Shown here piece after piece: positions 17,375-25,592 of a DNA stretch of 64,000 nt. Source of the stretch: Christensenella sp964438705 (lineage in GTDB: Bacteria > Bacillota > Clostridia > Christensenellales > Christensenellaceae); NCBI GenBank assembly GCA_964438705.1, contig CAYTKQ010000004.1, positions 101,588-165,587 of the forward strand, written 5' to 3'. The notes below the pieces were generated by a model that saw only the letters and a program-made list of their open reading frames with translations, was not told the origin of the DNA and did no database searches. The position numbers were made by a program, and so were the translations under genes. The number at the start of each line of letters is the position of its first letter. Within the stretch, counting starts at the first letter, position 1.

Positions 17375-18684
17375 TGGCGCTGTTTAAACGACAGAAAAGC
17401 CCCGGGGAGGCGGAAGGGGGCCGTGACGTTTACAATCCGCATCAGACGATGCGCAGTTGGAACGAGCTTGCGGAATCCTACCAAAAACTTCCGCACCGCA
17501 TCGGCTATGTGTATGCGGAAATTTGTATGGAACAATTTTTTAGGATTTATAACCTGTTTGGCATCGATACGGGAAGAAAAAGCGTTGCTGAGCTTGCCAA
17601 AGTTTTGGCGGAAGAGGTCGGCGATGATGAGGTTTTGGTGCGTTCAGAGCTGGACAGCTTCGGGCTGCTGATCAAGATGGACGCGGGGCAGGAGCTCGGC
17701 ATGCGCATACAGAGGATTTTGGATCGGCTTCGCAAGGTGCGAGTGTCCAACGGAAAGGTTCAATATGTGTATCCGCGCCGGTTCACCTGCGGCGTAGCCG
17801 AGGTGCTGGACGAAAACGATACGTTGGATGAGGTGCGGGAGATGGCTGAAGTCGCCCGGCGCAAATCAATTCAGGAAAAAGTCCCGTATTTGTTTTTTGA
17901 AAAAAGGATGCAGGATGAAACGCTTAAAATAAAGCATTTGCTCGACGATTCCGCAGGTGCGATGGAGCGAAACGAATTTGTTCCTTATTTTTTGCCGAAA
18001 TATGATCTCAACACAAGAGAAATCGTGGGCGCGGATATTCTGGCCCGATGGGATCACCCCGAGAACGGCATCATTATGCCGCAGGTATTTTTGCCGATGC
18101 TCGAGCAAAATGGAACGATCATGGAGCTCGATATGTATATGCTTGAGGAGGCGTGCAAGCTCATCAAAACATGGACGGAAAACGAAGCCATGCCCGTACC
18201 GCTGTCCATCAACATTGCGCCGCTGAACCTCTACAAAGAGGATTTTATAGAACGGATTATTGGTATCACGAAAAAATACGACGTCCCGCCCTGCCTGATC
18301 GAGCTTGAGCTGAGTGAAGAGGTTTTTTTCGAAAATAGTTTCTATCTGATCGAACATGGTTTAAAATTAAAGGAAGAGGGTTTCCGCTTGTCCATCGACA
18401 ATTTCGGGGTCACCTACACTTCACTGAGCTCCATGAAGGATTTGCCGGTGGATGTCGTCAAGCTGGATCGCAGATATATGGCCCAGAGCGATATACAGCG
18501 GGCCCAAATCGTATTGAAGCACATTATTCAAATGGCGCAGGAACTGGGGATCATGATGGTTGCCGAGGGTATCGAAAAGGAAGGACAGGTCGATATGCTC
18601 AAAAATACGGGCTGTAGCTATGGAATGGGCTTCCTGTTCGCCAAACCGATGGCACTCGATGAATTCGAAGCGATGATGCTTTGA
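17374..18684 (+). CDS. EAL-domain protein with altered catalytic motifs (likely c-di-GMP receptor or inactive PDE)
   Basis: The 436-residue product has an N-terminal domain (about 30-185) whose size and predicted fold suggest a highly degenerate GGDEF domain with no recognisable GGDEF motif. A C-terminal EAL domain spans about 191-434. In the EAL domain the signature EAL is replaced by DIL (221-223) and the metal-binding DDFG by DNFG (342-345). The conserved Asn (280), Glu (312 or 315) and KLD (363-365) remain. Two changed metal ligands make phosphodiesterase activity doubtful; a c-di-GMP-binding role is inferred. It is co-transcribed with FapA, ComFB and cNMP-like genes. Confidence 0.82.
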   Translation: MALFKRQKSPGEAEGGRDVYNPHQTMRSWNELAESYQKLPHRIGYVYAEICMEQFFRIYNLFGIDTGRKSVAELAKVLAEEVGDDEVLVRSELDSFGLLIKMDAGQELGMRIQRILDRLRKVRVSNGKVQYVYPRRFTCGVAEVLDENDTLDEVREMAEVARRKSIQEKVPYLFFEKRMQDETLKIKHLLDDSAGAMERNEFVPYFLPKYDLNTREIVGADILARWDHPENGIIMPQVFLPMLEQNGTIMELDMYMLEEACKLIKTWTENEAMPVPLSINIAPLNLYKEDFIERIIGITKKYDVPPCLIELELSEEVFFENSFYLIEHGLKLKEEGFRLSIDNFGVTYTSLSSMKDLPVDVVKLDRRYMAQSDIQRAQIVLKHIIQMAQELGIMMVAEGIEKEGQVDMLKNTGCSYGMGFLFAKPMALDEFEAMML

Positions 18685-18697
18685 GCAAGGAGCGTAT

Positions 18698-18973
18698 ATG
18701 GGCGAAAGTATTGCCGTAAAGAATTTGACGGAGGATTTTGTGAACCAGTATATCGATGTCTGCATGCGGGAACAGGAAATGTGCGTGTGCGGGCGCTGCC
18801 GTGCGGATGTGTTTGCGCTTTCCTTAAACAATTTGCCGCCGCATTATGTGGTCAGCGGCGTGGGGGAAGCAATGGTGCGCCACGATGCACAGACCACGCA
18901 GGGTATTGCGGATATCGTTGGGGCAATCACGGCGGCGATCAAAATCGTGAAGGACAATCCACACCACGACTGA
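18698..18973 (+). CDS. ComFB-family protein
   Basis: A 91-residue product matching the ComFB (late competence development) family: a short helical N-terminus, a Cys cluster C29, C31, C34, then the diagnostic ALSLNNLPPHYVVSG stretch at about residues 40-54. ComFB proteins have recently been described as cyclic dinucleotide receptors in cyanobacteria and Bacillus; I rely on memory for that. Its position 13 bases after an EAL-domain gene supports a c-di-GMP role here. No competence genes are nearby. Confidence 0.85.
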   Translation: MGESIAVKNLTEDFVNQYIDVCMREQEMCVCGRCRADVFALSLNNLPPHYVVSGVGEAMVRHDAQTTQGIADIVGAITAAIKIVKDNPHHD

Positions 18974-19008
18974 ACAGATTGAACTGTATTTTTACGGGAG
19001 AAACGTGA

Positions 19009-20271
19009 ATGATTGACATAAATTTGCTTCAAAACAGCGCGTACCATGAGCATTTTGCCTCCGGGCAGTTTATCGTATCCGCCAATGGACGTTTAAAAAA
19101 GATGTACATTCTTATTTCCGGCGCGATCGGCGTTTACGATGTGGGCGGAAACAGGACAAACACCGTCGTGCCCGGACAGACGTTTGGGGAACGGTTCTTT
19201 TTTGGCGGGAGTCATAAGCACAACTACCGCGCAGAGCAAGACGCGGTCGTTTTCGCCATTGCCGAGGACACCTTTGGGCCGGTGACGCAGGCGTCCGCCG
19301 CGCTGACATTTGCCCTAATGCGCGAGTTTCTGATCTCGTGCGGCGCTGTAGAAGAAGATGCGCAGGGCACATTCGAAGCCGTTCGTCCGGCAAATGAAGC
19401 GGTCGAGCATGAGCTTTCCCCTGCAATGAAGATGCAAAAAATGCTGCTCGAAAAGGCGGCGGCGCAATCCGTTGCCGCAGCGCAAAAAACGGAGCACACA
19501 AAGAGCAGTGTGAATCAGGGGCAAAAGCGTTACGGTGTGCTGTTCCCCGAAGGGCACAAGGAATATCCGGGCGTGCAGGAGCCGGAAAACAAGCAGGTGC
19601 TTTTTCAAAAAGAATATAAATGTCCATACTGCGGAAAAACGTTTCAGGCCTATAAAATATTTGCGTCAAAGCTCATGCCCATCGGCTCTCCGCGCTATGA
19701 TTTCCGCAAGGATTTCAAAGACTTTAAGATGGAATGGTATTCTGTGATCGTGTGTCCGGAATGTTATTTCAGTGCGCTGATCGATTATTTCACCGAGCCG
19801 GGAAGCTTGGTGAAGCAAAAAATAAAGCAGGAGCTGGAGGCGCTGCACGAAGATTTGGCACTTGACTTTTCCGCTGAACGCGATTTGGATTTTGTTTTTG
19901 CGGCGCATTATCTGGCGCTGCGCTGTGCGCCCGCCCTGCCCTCCAAGCAAAAACAGATCGATTTGAAGCTGTGGTCTGAACTCAGCTGGCTTTATGAGGA
20001 TGCGGGAGACCATGAGATGGAACTTTTCGCGGTGAACAAAGCGGCAGAGGCGGGGGAAGCGCTTTACATGGGCGGGAATTTGAACCCGGTGCAGGAGCAG
20101 ATGATCTGCATGCAGATCGCCGGATTGCTGTACCGCACAGGAGAGCGGGAAAACATGTCGCGTTGGCTGTTTAAGGCCAAGACGTCCAAGATGGGCAAGC
20201 GCGTTTATACAAACATGGCCGACGATCTGTGGGAGGCCGTCAAGGACGAAAAACACGGGACAAAGGAATAG
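19009..20271 (+). CDS. Cyclic-nucleotide-binding-like domain fused to DUF2225
   Basis: The 420-residue product has an N-terminal cyclic-nucleotide-binding-like beta barrel (about 10-110), including a G-x-x-FGE-like segment at 56-61, then a Gln/Ala-rich linker. It is followed by a DUF2225 domain beginning with a zinc-ribbon-like CxxC pair (C205, C208) and a second CxxC pair (C249, C252), and a TPR-like helical C-terminus. DUF2225 proteins have unknown function and are common in Firmicutes. Its location after ComFB suggests it belongs to the same signalling operon. The ligand of the barrel is unknown. Confidence 0.75.
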   Translation: MIDINLLQNSAYHEHFASGQFIVSANGRLKKMYILISGAIGVYDVGGNRTNTVVPGQTFGERFFFGGSHKHNYRAEQDAVVFAIAEDTFGPVTQASAALTFALMREFLISCGAVEEDAQGTFEAVRPANEAVEHELSPAMKMQKMLLEKAAAQSVAAAQKTEHTKSSVNQGQKRYGVLFPEGHKEYPGVQEPENKQVLFQKEYKCPYCGKTFQAYKIFASKLMPIGSPRYDFRKDFKDFKMEWYSVIVCPECYFSALIDYFTEPGSLVKQKIKQELEALHEDLALDFSAERDLDFVFAAHYLALRCAPALPSKQKQIDLKLWSELSWLYEDAGDHEMELFAVNKAAEAGEALYMGGNLNPVQEQMICMQIAGLLYRTGERENMSRWLFKAKTSKMGKRVYTNMADDLWEAVKDEKHGTKE

Positions 20272-20278
20272 AAAAAAG

Positions 20279-20315
20279 GTTATGCGCAAAGAGGCTTTCT
20301 CACTAAGCGTATAAC
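20279..20315. repeat. Imperfect inverted repeat between convergent genes
   Basis: GTTATGCGC (20279-20287) can pair with GCGTATAAC (20307-20315), nine pairs with one G-U. There is no T-run, so a terminator role is uncertain. It lies between convergent genes ending at 20271 and 20345. Confidence 0.35.
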
Positions 20316-20344
20316 AATGCATATTATAGGATTCGAGGTGCCCT

Positions 20345-20779
20345 CTACAGCAGGATTTCAGGCGCCTCGTCAAAATTGGTTTCCATCGTCCACAGCTTTG
20401 CCTTGCCATCCTGCATGCGGAAGACCGCAAGGGTTTCATAGAAGCTTTCCATCTCACCGTTGTCCTTCCATGTGCGCAGAAAGGCGCGGGAGGGATGGGC
20501 GGTGATTTCTTCCTTGAGGGCACGGTCGTCCACGAGCTCAAGACTGCCGGATACGCGGACCTGTGCGCCGGTCTTTTGATCCACAAAGCAAAGCTCGGCG
20601 CTTGGGCAGGCGAGGATCTGCGAATAGACGTTCTTCATCGTTCCCGTATGGAACAAAATACCGTCCTCTCCGGCACGATAGAGCAGCATCCCGCGCACGC
20701 GGGGGACCTGACCGTCTACGGTAGCCAGAAAAAATGCGGGATTTTCATTCATCAATTCATAAATTTGTTCTTTGCGCAT
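20345..20779 (-). CDS. Pyridoxamine 5'-phosphate oxidase-family (flavin-binding) protein
   Basis: The 144-residue product is a split-barrel flavin-binding protein of the PNPOx-like family. The pattern FFLATVDGQVPRVRGMLLYR near the N-terminus and the FHTGTMKNVYSQI segment are typical of small FMN-binding members related to general-stress proteins. The substrate is unknown; such proteins often reduce F420- or FMN-linked or heme-type substrates, so no reaction is claimed. GGAGGT lies nine bases upstream on the minus strand. The AraC gene upstream may regulate it. Confidence 0.8.
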   Translation of the reverse strand: MRKEQIYELMNENPAFFLATVDGQVPRVRGMLLYRAGEDGILFHTGTMKNVYSQILACPSAELCFVDQKTGAQVRVSGSLELVDDRALKEEITAHPSRAFLRTWKDNGEMESFYETLAVFRMQDGKAKLWTMETNFDEAPEILL

Positions 20780-20858
20780 AAAAAGCGACCTCCAATTCTG
20801 TTTGACATTGATTATAAACGCCGGAACGCAAAGCCGCTTTCAAAAAACAACTGTATCT

Positions 20859-21731
20859 TTATAGATTTGCGTACAAAGAACGATACGCTGAAGGGGTGAA
20901 GCCGTAACGCTTCTTAAAGCTGGACGAGAGATGCGCGGCGGAGGAAAATGCGCATTGCTGGGCGATTTCCGTGATGCTGTATTCACTGCCGATCAAAAGC
21001 TTTTTTGCGTTTTTCAGCCGGACGCGCAGGAGATAGGCACCGGGTGTAAAACCCGTTTCATCCGAAAACCTGCGTGAGAATGCCGAAACGCAAAGGCCGA
21101 CCCGCTGTGCCAGCGTACGCACGGAAAGAGGAGAAGCAAATGATTGGTGGATATATTCCACTGTGGACCGTACTGCCGCACTTTTGGGCCGCAGATGCCC
21201 TGATTCCGTCGCAAACGCGTGCCGGAGCAGGTCGTTGACGATGAGAAAGCCGGTCGCGTCAAGAACCGCACCGCGGCCGGGCGCGCCGTCTTCATATTCC
21301 TCCATGAAGCGGGCGATCAGGGGCATGATTTCTCTGGGAACAAAAAAGGAATACCAATCTCCACCGGATGGCGGGACGATCCCGAGCCCCGCACAGACCG
21401 TACCGATAAGCCGCTCCGAAGCCATGATGGCGATGTAGCGCACAAATTCGTCTTCTGCGGACTCCTCGTGCGGCACATCCGGCGGCAGGACCGCCGCGGC
21501 GTAGTGGTTTTCGTCAGGGGACAGCCCCGTATCGACCACACTGTCGTTTTTATTGAATAAAATGACAAACGAATACGATGGATGCGTGTGCCCGGTTTTC
21601 ACGGCGTAGCCGCAAAAGCCGGTGCTGGGCACAAAGATGCCCACGTCTTTGCACACATAGGAATCCACATGCTTCAAATCCAACGCGGTGATGCTGCCCA
21701 CCAGCGCGCGGATGTCGTCTAAATCACGCAT
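20859..21731 (-). CDS. AraC-family transcriptional regulator
   Basis: The 290-residue product (start ATG 21731, GGAGGG six bases upstream) has an N-terminal cupin-like sensing domain (about 20-160) and a C-terminal pair of AraC helix-turn-helix motifs (about 195-290), with GLCVSAFSRRFSDETGFTP and ITEIAQQCAFSSAAHLSSSF visible. The domain order is the standard AraC arrangement. It is encoded next to the flavin-binding protein on the same strand, whose gene it may control. The effector is unknown. Confidence 0.88.
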   Translation of the reverse strand: MRDLDDIRALVGSITALDLKHVDSYVCKDVGIFVPSTGFCGYAVKTGHTHPSYSFVILFNKNDSVVDTGLSPDENHYAAAVLPPDVPHEESAEDEFVRYIAIMASERLIGTVCAGLGIVPPSGGDWYSFFVPREIMPLIARFMEEYEDGAPGRGAVLDATGFLIVNDLLRHAFATESGHLRPKSAAVRSTVEYIHQSFASPLSVRTLAQRVGLCVSAFSRRFSDETGFTPGAYLLRVRLKNAKKLLIGSEYSITEIAQQCAFSSAAHLSSSFKKRYGFTPSAYRSLYANL

Positions 21732-21824
21732 TCGCGTCCCTCCGGCACTTTGGCTTTGTAGTTCAAAATAACACAAATTTGTCGCTTAATCAATGCCCGC
21801 GATGCTTTTATTGTGTCGCATGGT

Positions 21825-22355
21825 TTATTTTGCAGTCCAGTCGAATGTGACATCCGCGCCGTTCGTACCCAGCGCGGCGGCGAGGCCGGAAGGATCTTCC
21901 ACATAGCCAAGCCGAACATAACCGCCGAAGGAGTTGGGGAAGGTTTCATAAAATAAAACCAGCGTATTTGCGGACCACAGCATGATTTCGCCCGCGTGCA
22001 TCTCTGCGGGCTGTTCGGTGGCGAAGAAGGGGAGGTTCTCCGGCAGATCGCAATATTTTTCATTGCCGTTGAGCTCAGACATTTCAAACGAGACGGGGAC
22101 CTGATTGAGCAGTGTGCGCGTTGTTTCCGTGTCATAAAATTGTGCGGAAAAGGTCTGCTCTCCAATGGTCACGCTGCCCGCTATCCTATTCGGCGTTGGT
22201 TCGGCGGACGAACTGCCTGTGGCTTCGGCGGAGGGAATGGCGGTCGATTGAATTGCCGGGCCGTCTAAAACTTCTATGGAAGGCTGGGATGCGGGCGCGC
22301 CGCACCCTGTAAGCGCCAGCACGCCTGAAAGCAGGAGCAGCAAATATTTTTTCAT
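21825..22355 (-). CDS. Lipoprotein with cyclophilin-like domain
   Basis: The 176-residue product has a lipoprotein signal with lipobox L-T-G-C ending at C18, a Ser/Pro/Thr-rich linker (about 20-55) and a cyclophilin-like beta domain (about 58-176). The latter shows the pattern FSAQFYDTETTRTLLNQVP, then GNEKYCDLP and LVLFYETFPN, typical of the small cyclophilin-like fold family found in Firmicutes. These usually lack prolyl isomerase activity. It is expected to face the outside of the membrane. It stands alone, with no clear partner. Confidence 0.75.
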   Translation of the reverse strand: MKKYLLLLLSGVLALTGCGAPASQPSIEVLDGPAIQSTAIPSAEATGSSSAEPTPNRIAGSVTIGEQTFSAQFYDTETTRTLLNQVPVSFEMSELNGNEKYCDLPENLPFFATEQPAEMHAGEIMLWSANTLVLFYETFPNSFGGYVRLGYVEDPSGLAAALGTNGADVTFDWTAK

Positions 22356-22469
22356 CGGTTTTCTCCTTTGCCGTGTTCTTTCTATCTATCATAAAGCCGA
22401 TAAAAAAATATGTAAAATACCTATATAAAATAGGATGCAATGCCCAAAAGGCATGTAAACGAGGACGGC

Positions 22470-23234
22470 CTATTGACCAAACCCATGCTCCAGTAAAAAT
22501 TTCTCAAACTTTTTTTCGCTGAAAATCTCATTGGTCACAAACGCTCCGTCATAGAAAAACGCATAAGTCGTAAAAGGCGTGGGCGCGCTTTGAGCCTGTT
22601 CGCGCGTGGAGAGCTTGTGCGTGACGAGCGTTGCGCCATGCGCCTTCGCCATCCTTGCGATCAGCGGTACGTATTTATCCGTATGCGGGCATTGGTTGGT
22701 GTAGTAAAGAACCATTTCCTTCTCGTCGATTTTTCCCGATTTGGCGCACGAACGAAAGCGCGGAACGGGCGCTTCATCCGCAAAGGACAGACAGTAGAGC
22801 ACAAAATCCGGCAGCGCGGTATCCGCGGCATAAAAGCCTCTGTGCTTCAAATAGCCGGGGTCTGAAAGAAAACTGCGCTTCTTTTCCGAGGAAACCACGC
22901 TCAGCCCGCGCATGCCGCGCGCCTTTGCGTCCGCGATGCAATCGTCGAGCAGCGCGTTTGCGTATCCCTGCCCCTTGAACTGTCCGGATACCCAAAAGCA
23001 GTTGATGTGCATATATCCGTCCGCTTCGATGGGGCACCAGGCATTTTCGGCGGGCATATATTCAATAAAGACCTTACCCCGCGCGTCCAGCCTGCGGAAC
23101 GTGAGGCCGTCCGCGAAGCGCTCCTTCATCCAGCCTTTTTTGGACGAAACGCACGTCTCGCCCTTTTTGTCGGTAATCGCGCAGCAGATGTGCGCGTGTT
23201 CAATATTTTCACTGTTGACCGTTATAAAATCCAT
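22470..23234 (-). CDS. GNAT N-acetyltransferase with C-terminal YoaP domain
   Basis: The 254-residue product has an N-terminal GNAT domain (about 1-150), with the acetyl-CoA-binding motif Q-F-K-G-Q-G-Y-A near residues 84-91, and a C-terminal YoaP-type domain (about 170-254) that includes a thioredoxin-like C-P-H-T segment near 182-185. This fused architecture matches YoaP of Bacillus. The acetyl acceptor is unknown. GGAGCC precedes the ATG by several bases. The gene stands alone with no operon partner. Confidence 0.83.
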   Translation of the reverse strand: MDFITVNSENIEHAHICCAITDKKGETCVSSKKGWMKERFADGLTFRRLDARGKVFIEYMPAENAWCPIEADGYMHINCFWVSGQFKGQGYANALLDDCIADAKARGMRGLSVVSSEKKRSFLSDPGYLKHRGFYAADTALPDFVLYCLSFADEAPVPRFRSCAKSGKIDEKEMVLYYTNQCPHTDKYVPLIARMAKAHGATLVTHKLSTREQAQSAPTPFTTYAFFYDGAFVTNEIFSEKKFEKFLLEHGFGQ

Positions 23235-23295
23235 GGCAGGCTCCTTTTGTCATTGGCTTGATTTTATCTTAACACATATAACCTGACAAAGAATG

Positions 23296-24180
23296 TCAGC
23301 ATTCCAACTGCACAGAGGATTTTTTTGCAATGTCGAGAAAGCCGCGCAGAGGCGGGGAAAGATATTTGTCGCGGCGGTAAACGGTGTAGTTTTTATTTTG
23401 GAGGTGCAGGCCGCGCACGGATACGCGCCGCAATTCTCCGGCGGCAAGTTCATTTCTCACAAGAATTTCGGGCAGGATGCTGATGCCAAGCCCGCTCTTT
23501 GCCGCGCGGATCAGCGCCTGCGAATCCACGCTTGTCCACACCGGCTCTGCGGCGAGGCCATGCAGCATGAGCGCGCTGTCGAACACGTCGCGCACAGAGC
23601 TTCCCTTTTCGCGCAGCAGAAGCTTCTCGCGCACAAGCGTTTGCGGTGTGAGGGGAAAGGGCGGCACACACGCGGGTGCGCACACTGCGGCGATCTCAAA
23701 AGAGGAAAAGGCGTGCGCGATCAGCCGGTGATCGGGGCTTCCGCCCTCGATGAGCGCGGCGTCGATCTTGTTTGCCAGAAGCTTTTCCATATTGTGCTGG
23801 GCGGTGTCCACTTCAATGACGGCAGGAGCGCTTTGGAAAACCTCGTAAAAGCGGTGCATGATGCCGGGCAGCAGAAAATTGGCGATGGTGATGCTCGAAC
23901 CGATGCGTATGGGGGAAACGAATTCCAACGAGCCGCAGCTCTTCTCAAGGTCCTCGTGCAGTTCCACGATGCGCGCGGCTTTTTCATAGAAGGCCTGCCC
24001 CGCACCGGTCAGGGCAATTTTACGGGAGATGCGGTCGAAGAGGGTGCAGCCTGTCGCCGCCTCAAGCTCCGCCACCACGTGAGAGACTGCGGGCTGTGTC
24101 ATATAAAGCCGCTGCGCCGCCCTCGTAAAGCTCATTTCTTCGCACACCGCGCAAAACACGCTCAATTGCCGCAGATTCAT
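23296..24180 (-). CDS. LysR-family transcriptional regulator
   Basis: The 294-residue product (ATG 24180, AGGAGG eight bases upstream) has an N-terminal winged helix-turn-helix (about 1-60: MNLRQLSVFCAVCEEMSFTRAAQ ... TQPAVSHV) and a periplasmic-binding-like effector domain (about 90-290), typical of LysR regulators. It is divergent from the chromate-transporter pair, starting about 107 bases away, so it is probably their regulator. The effector is not evident from sequence. Confidence 0.92.
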   Translation of the reverse strand: MNLRQLSVFCAVCEEMSFTRAAQRLYMTQPAVSHVVAELEAATGCTLFDRISRKIALTGAGQAFYEKAARIVELHEDLEKSCGSLEFVSPIRIGSSITIANFLLPGIMHRFYEVFQSAPAVIEVDTAQHNMEKLLANKIDAALIEGGSPDHRLIAHAFSSFEIAAVCAPACVPPFPLTPQTLVREKLLLREKGSSVRDVFDSALMLHGLAAEPVWTSVDSQALIRAAKSGLGISILPEILVRNELAAGELRRVSVRGLHLQNKNYTVYRRDKYLSPPLRGFLDIAKKSSVQLEC

Positions 24181-24212
24181 AAAGCTGCCTCCTCTATACA
24201 TGATGATTAAAT

Positions 24213-24266
24213 AATGTATTTCATAAAATAATAACATTTTAATTATGATATCGCAACCGCTATAAT
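24213..24266 (+). promoter_or_regulatory. Divergent control region: LysR dyad and chromate-transporter promoter
   Basis: An interrupted dyad AATGT (24213-24217) / ACATT (24234-24238) lies in the AT-rich divergent gap, a plausible LysR-regulator site. TATAAT at 24261-24266 lies 21 bases before the transporter start codon. The -35 at about 24238-24243 is poor (TTTAAT), consistent with activator dependence. Confidence 0.4.
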
Positions 24267-24287
24267 AAAGGTGGAAAAGGAGCGGAT

Positions 24288-24860
24288 ATGGAGAATAAGG
24301 CGTCTTTGTTGTGGCTGTTCGGGATCAATCTGTTCATCAGCGCGTTTACCTTTGGCGGCGGGTATGTGGTGGTGCCGATGATCCGTAAATATTTTGTGGA
24401 AAAAAAGGGCCTGTTCGATGAACGGGAACTGCTGAACCTTGCGGCATGTGCGCAGTCTTCGCCGGGGGCGATCGCCGTCAATCTTGCGACGGTCACGGGC
24501 TTCCGCGTTGCGGGGAAGCGCGGCGCGGTGATCGGCTGCGTGGCGGCAGTGATCCCGCCGCTCATCATATTGACGGTGATCTCCGCGTTTTATGCGGCGT
24601 TTCGTGACAACGCGTTCGTGGCGGCGGCACTCAAGGGCATGGAGGCGGGCGTGTGTGCGCTTGTGGTGGATGTGGTCATCGACATGGGCCGTGCGGTGTT
24701 CCGCGAAAAGCAGCCGTTGCTGTCCGTGCTGCTGCCGCTGTCCTTTGTTTTGGTATTTTTTTTCAGCGTCAACGTGGTGTTTGTGATTTTGGGAAGCGCG
24801 GTTGTAGCGTTTCTTGCCGGATGGATGGGAAGGAGGCGGGGCAATGGAGCTTCTGCTTAG
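24288..24860 (+). CDS. Chromate transporter family, short half (first gene)
   Basis: The 190-residue product is a half-size ChrA-family membrane protein. It has the signature FTFGGGYVVVPMI at about residues 22-34 and the conserved AQSSPGAIAVNLAT stretch at 55-68. Short chromate transporters act as pairs of homologous, oppositely oriented halves. The natural substrate may be chromate or another oxyanion; this cannot be resolved by eye. AAAGGAG precedes the ATG. It overlaps the second half by 17 bases. Confidence 0.88.
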   Translation: MENKASLLWLFGINLFISAFTFGGGYVVVPMIRKYFVEKKGLFDERELLNLAACAQSSPGAIAVNLATVTGFRVAGKRGAVIGCVAAVIPPLIILTVISAFYAAFRDNAFVAAALKGMEAGVCALVVDVVIDMGRAVFREKQPLLSVLLPLSFVLVFFFSVNVVFVILGSAVVAFLAGWMGRRRGNGASA

Positions 24861-25410
24861 CCTGCTTGGGAACTTTCTTCAGGTGGGTCTTTTCAGCTTT
24901 GGCGGCGGCTATGCGACCATTCCGCTCATTCAGCAATACATCGTGGATACGCAGCATTGGCTGACCTTTCAGGAACTGACGGACATCCTGACCATTTCGC
25001 AGATGACACCCGGCCCCATCGCGGTCAACACCTCCACGTTTGTGGGTACGCGCGTGGCGGGCTTTCCGGGCGCGGTGGTCGCCACGTTTGGGTGTGTCAT
25101 TTCAGGCGTGCTTCTTTCCACGCTTCTCTATTATCTGTTTCGGAAATACAGCGGGATCAACGGCGTGTCCGATGTACTGAGCGGTCTTAGAGCGTCGTCG
25201 GTGGGGCTCATCGCCGCCTCGGCGGGCACCATATTGCTGATCGCCTTCACGGGCAGCGCACAGCCTGAATCCTTCCGCATCGACATCGCGCCGGTGGTGC
25301 TGTTTGCGCTCTCACTGTTTTTACTGCGCAAATTCAAATGGAACCCCCTGCTCATCATGCTCCTCGCGGGCGTTGCGGGCATTTTACTGTATGTCATGTT
25401 TGGCATGTAA
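24844..25410 (+). CDS. Chromate transporter family, short half (second gene)
   Basis: The 188-residue product is the partner half, with FSFGGGYATIPLI at about residues 16-28 and SQMTPGPIAVNTSTFVG near 51-67. The ATG at 24844 is chosen because AAGGAGG lies about seven bases upstream; an earlier start would have no such site. The 17-base overlap with the first half fits stoichiometric expression of a heterodimer. The LysR gene is divergent and likely regulates the pair. Confidence 0.88.
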   Translation: MELLLSLLGNFLQVGLFSFGGGYATIPLIQQYIVDTQHWLTFQELTDILTISQMTPGPIAVNTSTFVGTRVAGFPGAVVATFGCVISGVLLSTLLYYLFRKYSGINGVSDVLSGLRASSVGLIAASAGTILLIAFTGSAQPESFRIDIAPVVLFALSLFLLRKFKWNPLLIMLLAGVAGILLYVMFGM

Positions 25411-25511
25411 CAAAAGCCTCTGATCACAAAATATTTCCATAGGGCCAATTTTTCCATGATTGTGGAAATTTATAGACTTCGTGTTGATTTTTTGATTCTC
25501 AGAAAATCCGT

Positions 25512-25585
25512 CATCCCATACAATGACAGCAAGGATAGTGGGGCTTGTGTCCCCATAAGTAAAAAACTCTTGTTTGGGATGGAGG
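25512..25585 (+). promoter_or_regulatory. Structured 5' leader of the GH95 gene
   Basis: CATCCCA (25512-25518) is perfectly complementary to TGGGATG (25575-25581), which directly abuts and overlaps the GGAGG ribosome-binding site (25581-25585). A second hairpin TGGGG/CCCCA (25539-25543 with 25551-25555) sits between. The outer pairing could limit access to the ribosome-binding site. I recognise no known riboswitch here; a protein- or temperature-dependent control, or none, remains possible. Confidence 0.4.
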
Positions 25586-25592
25586 AAAAGAC

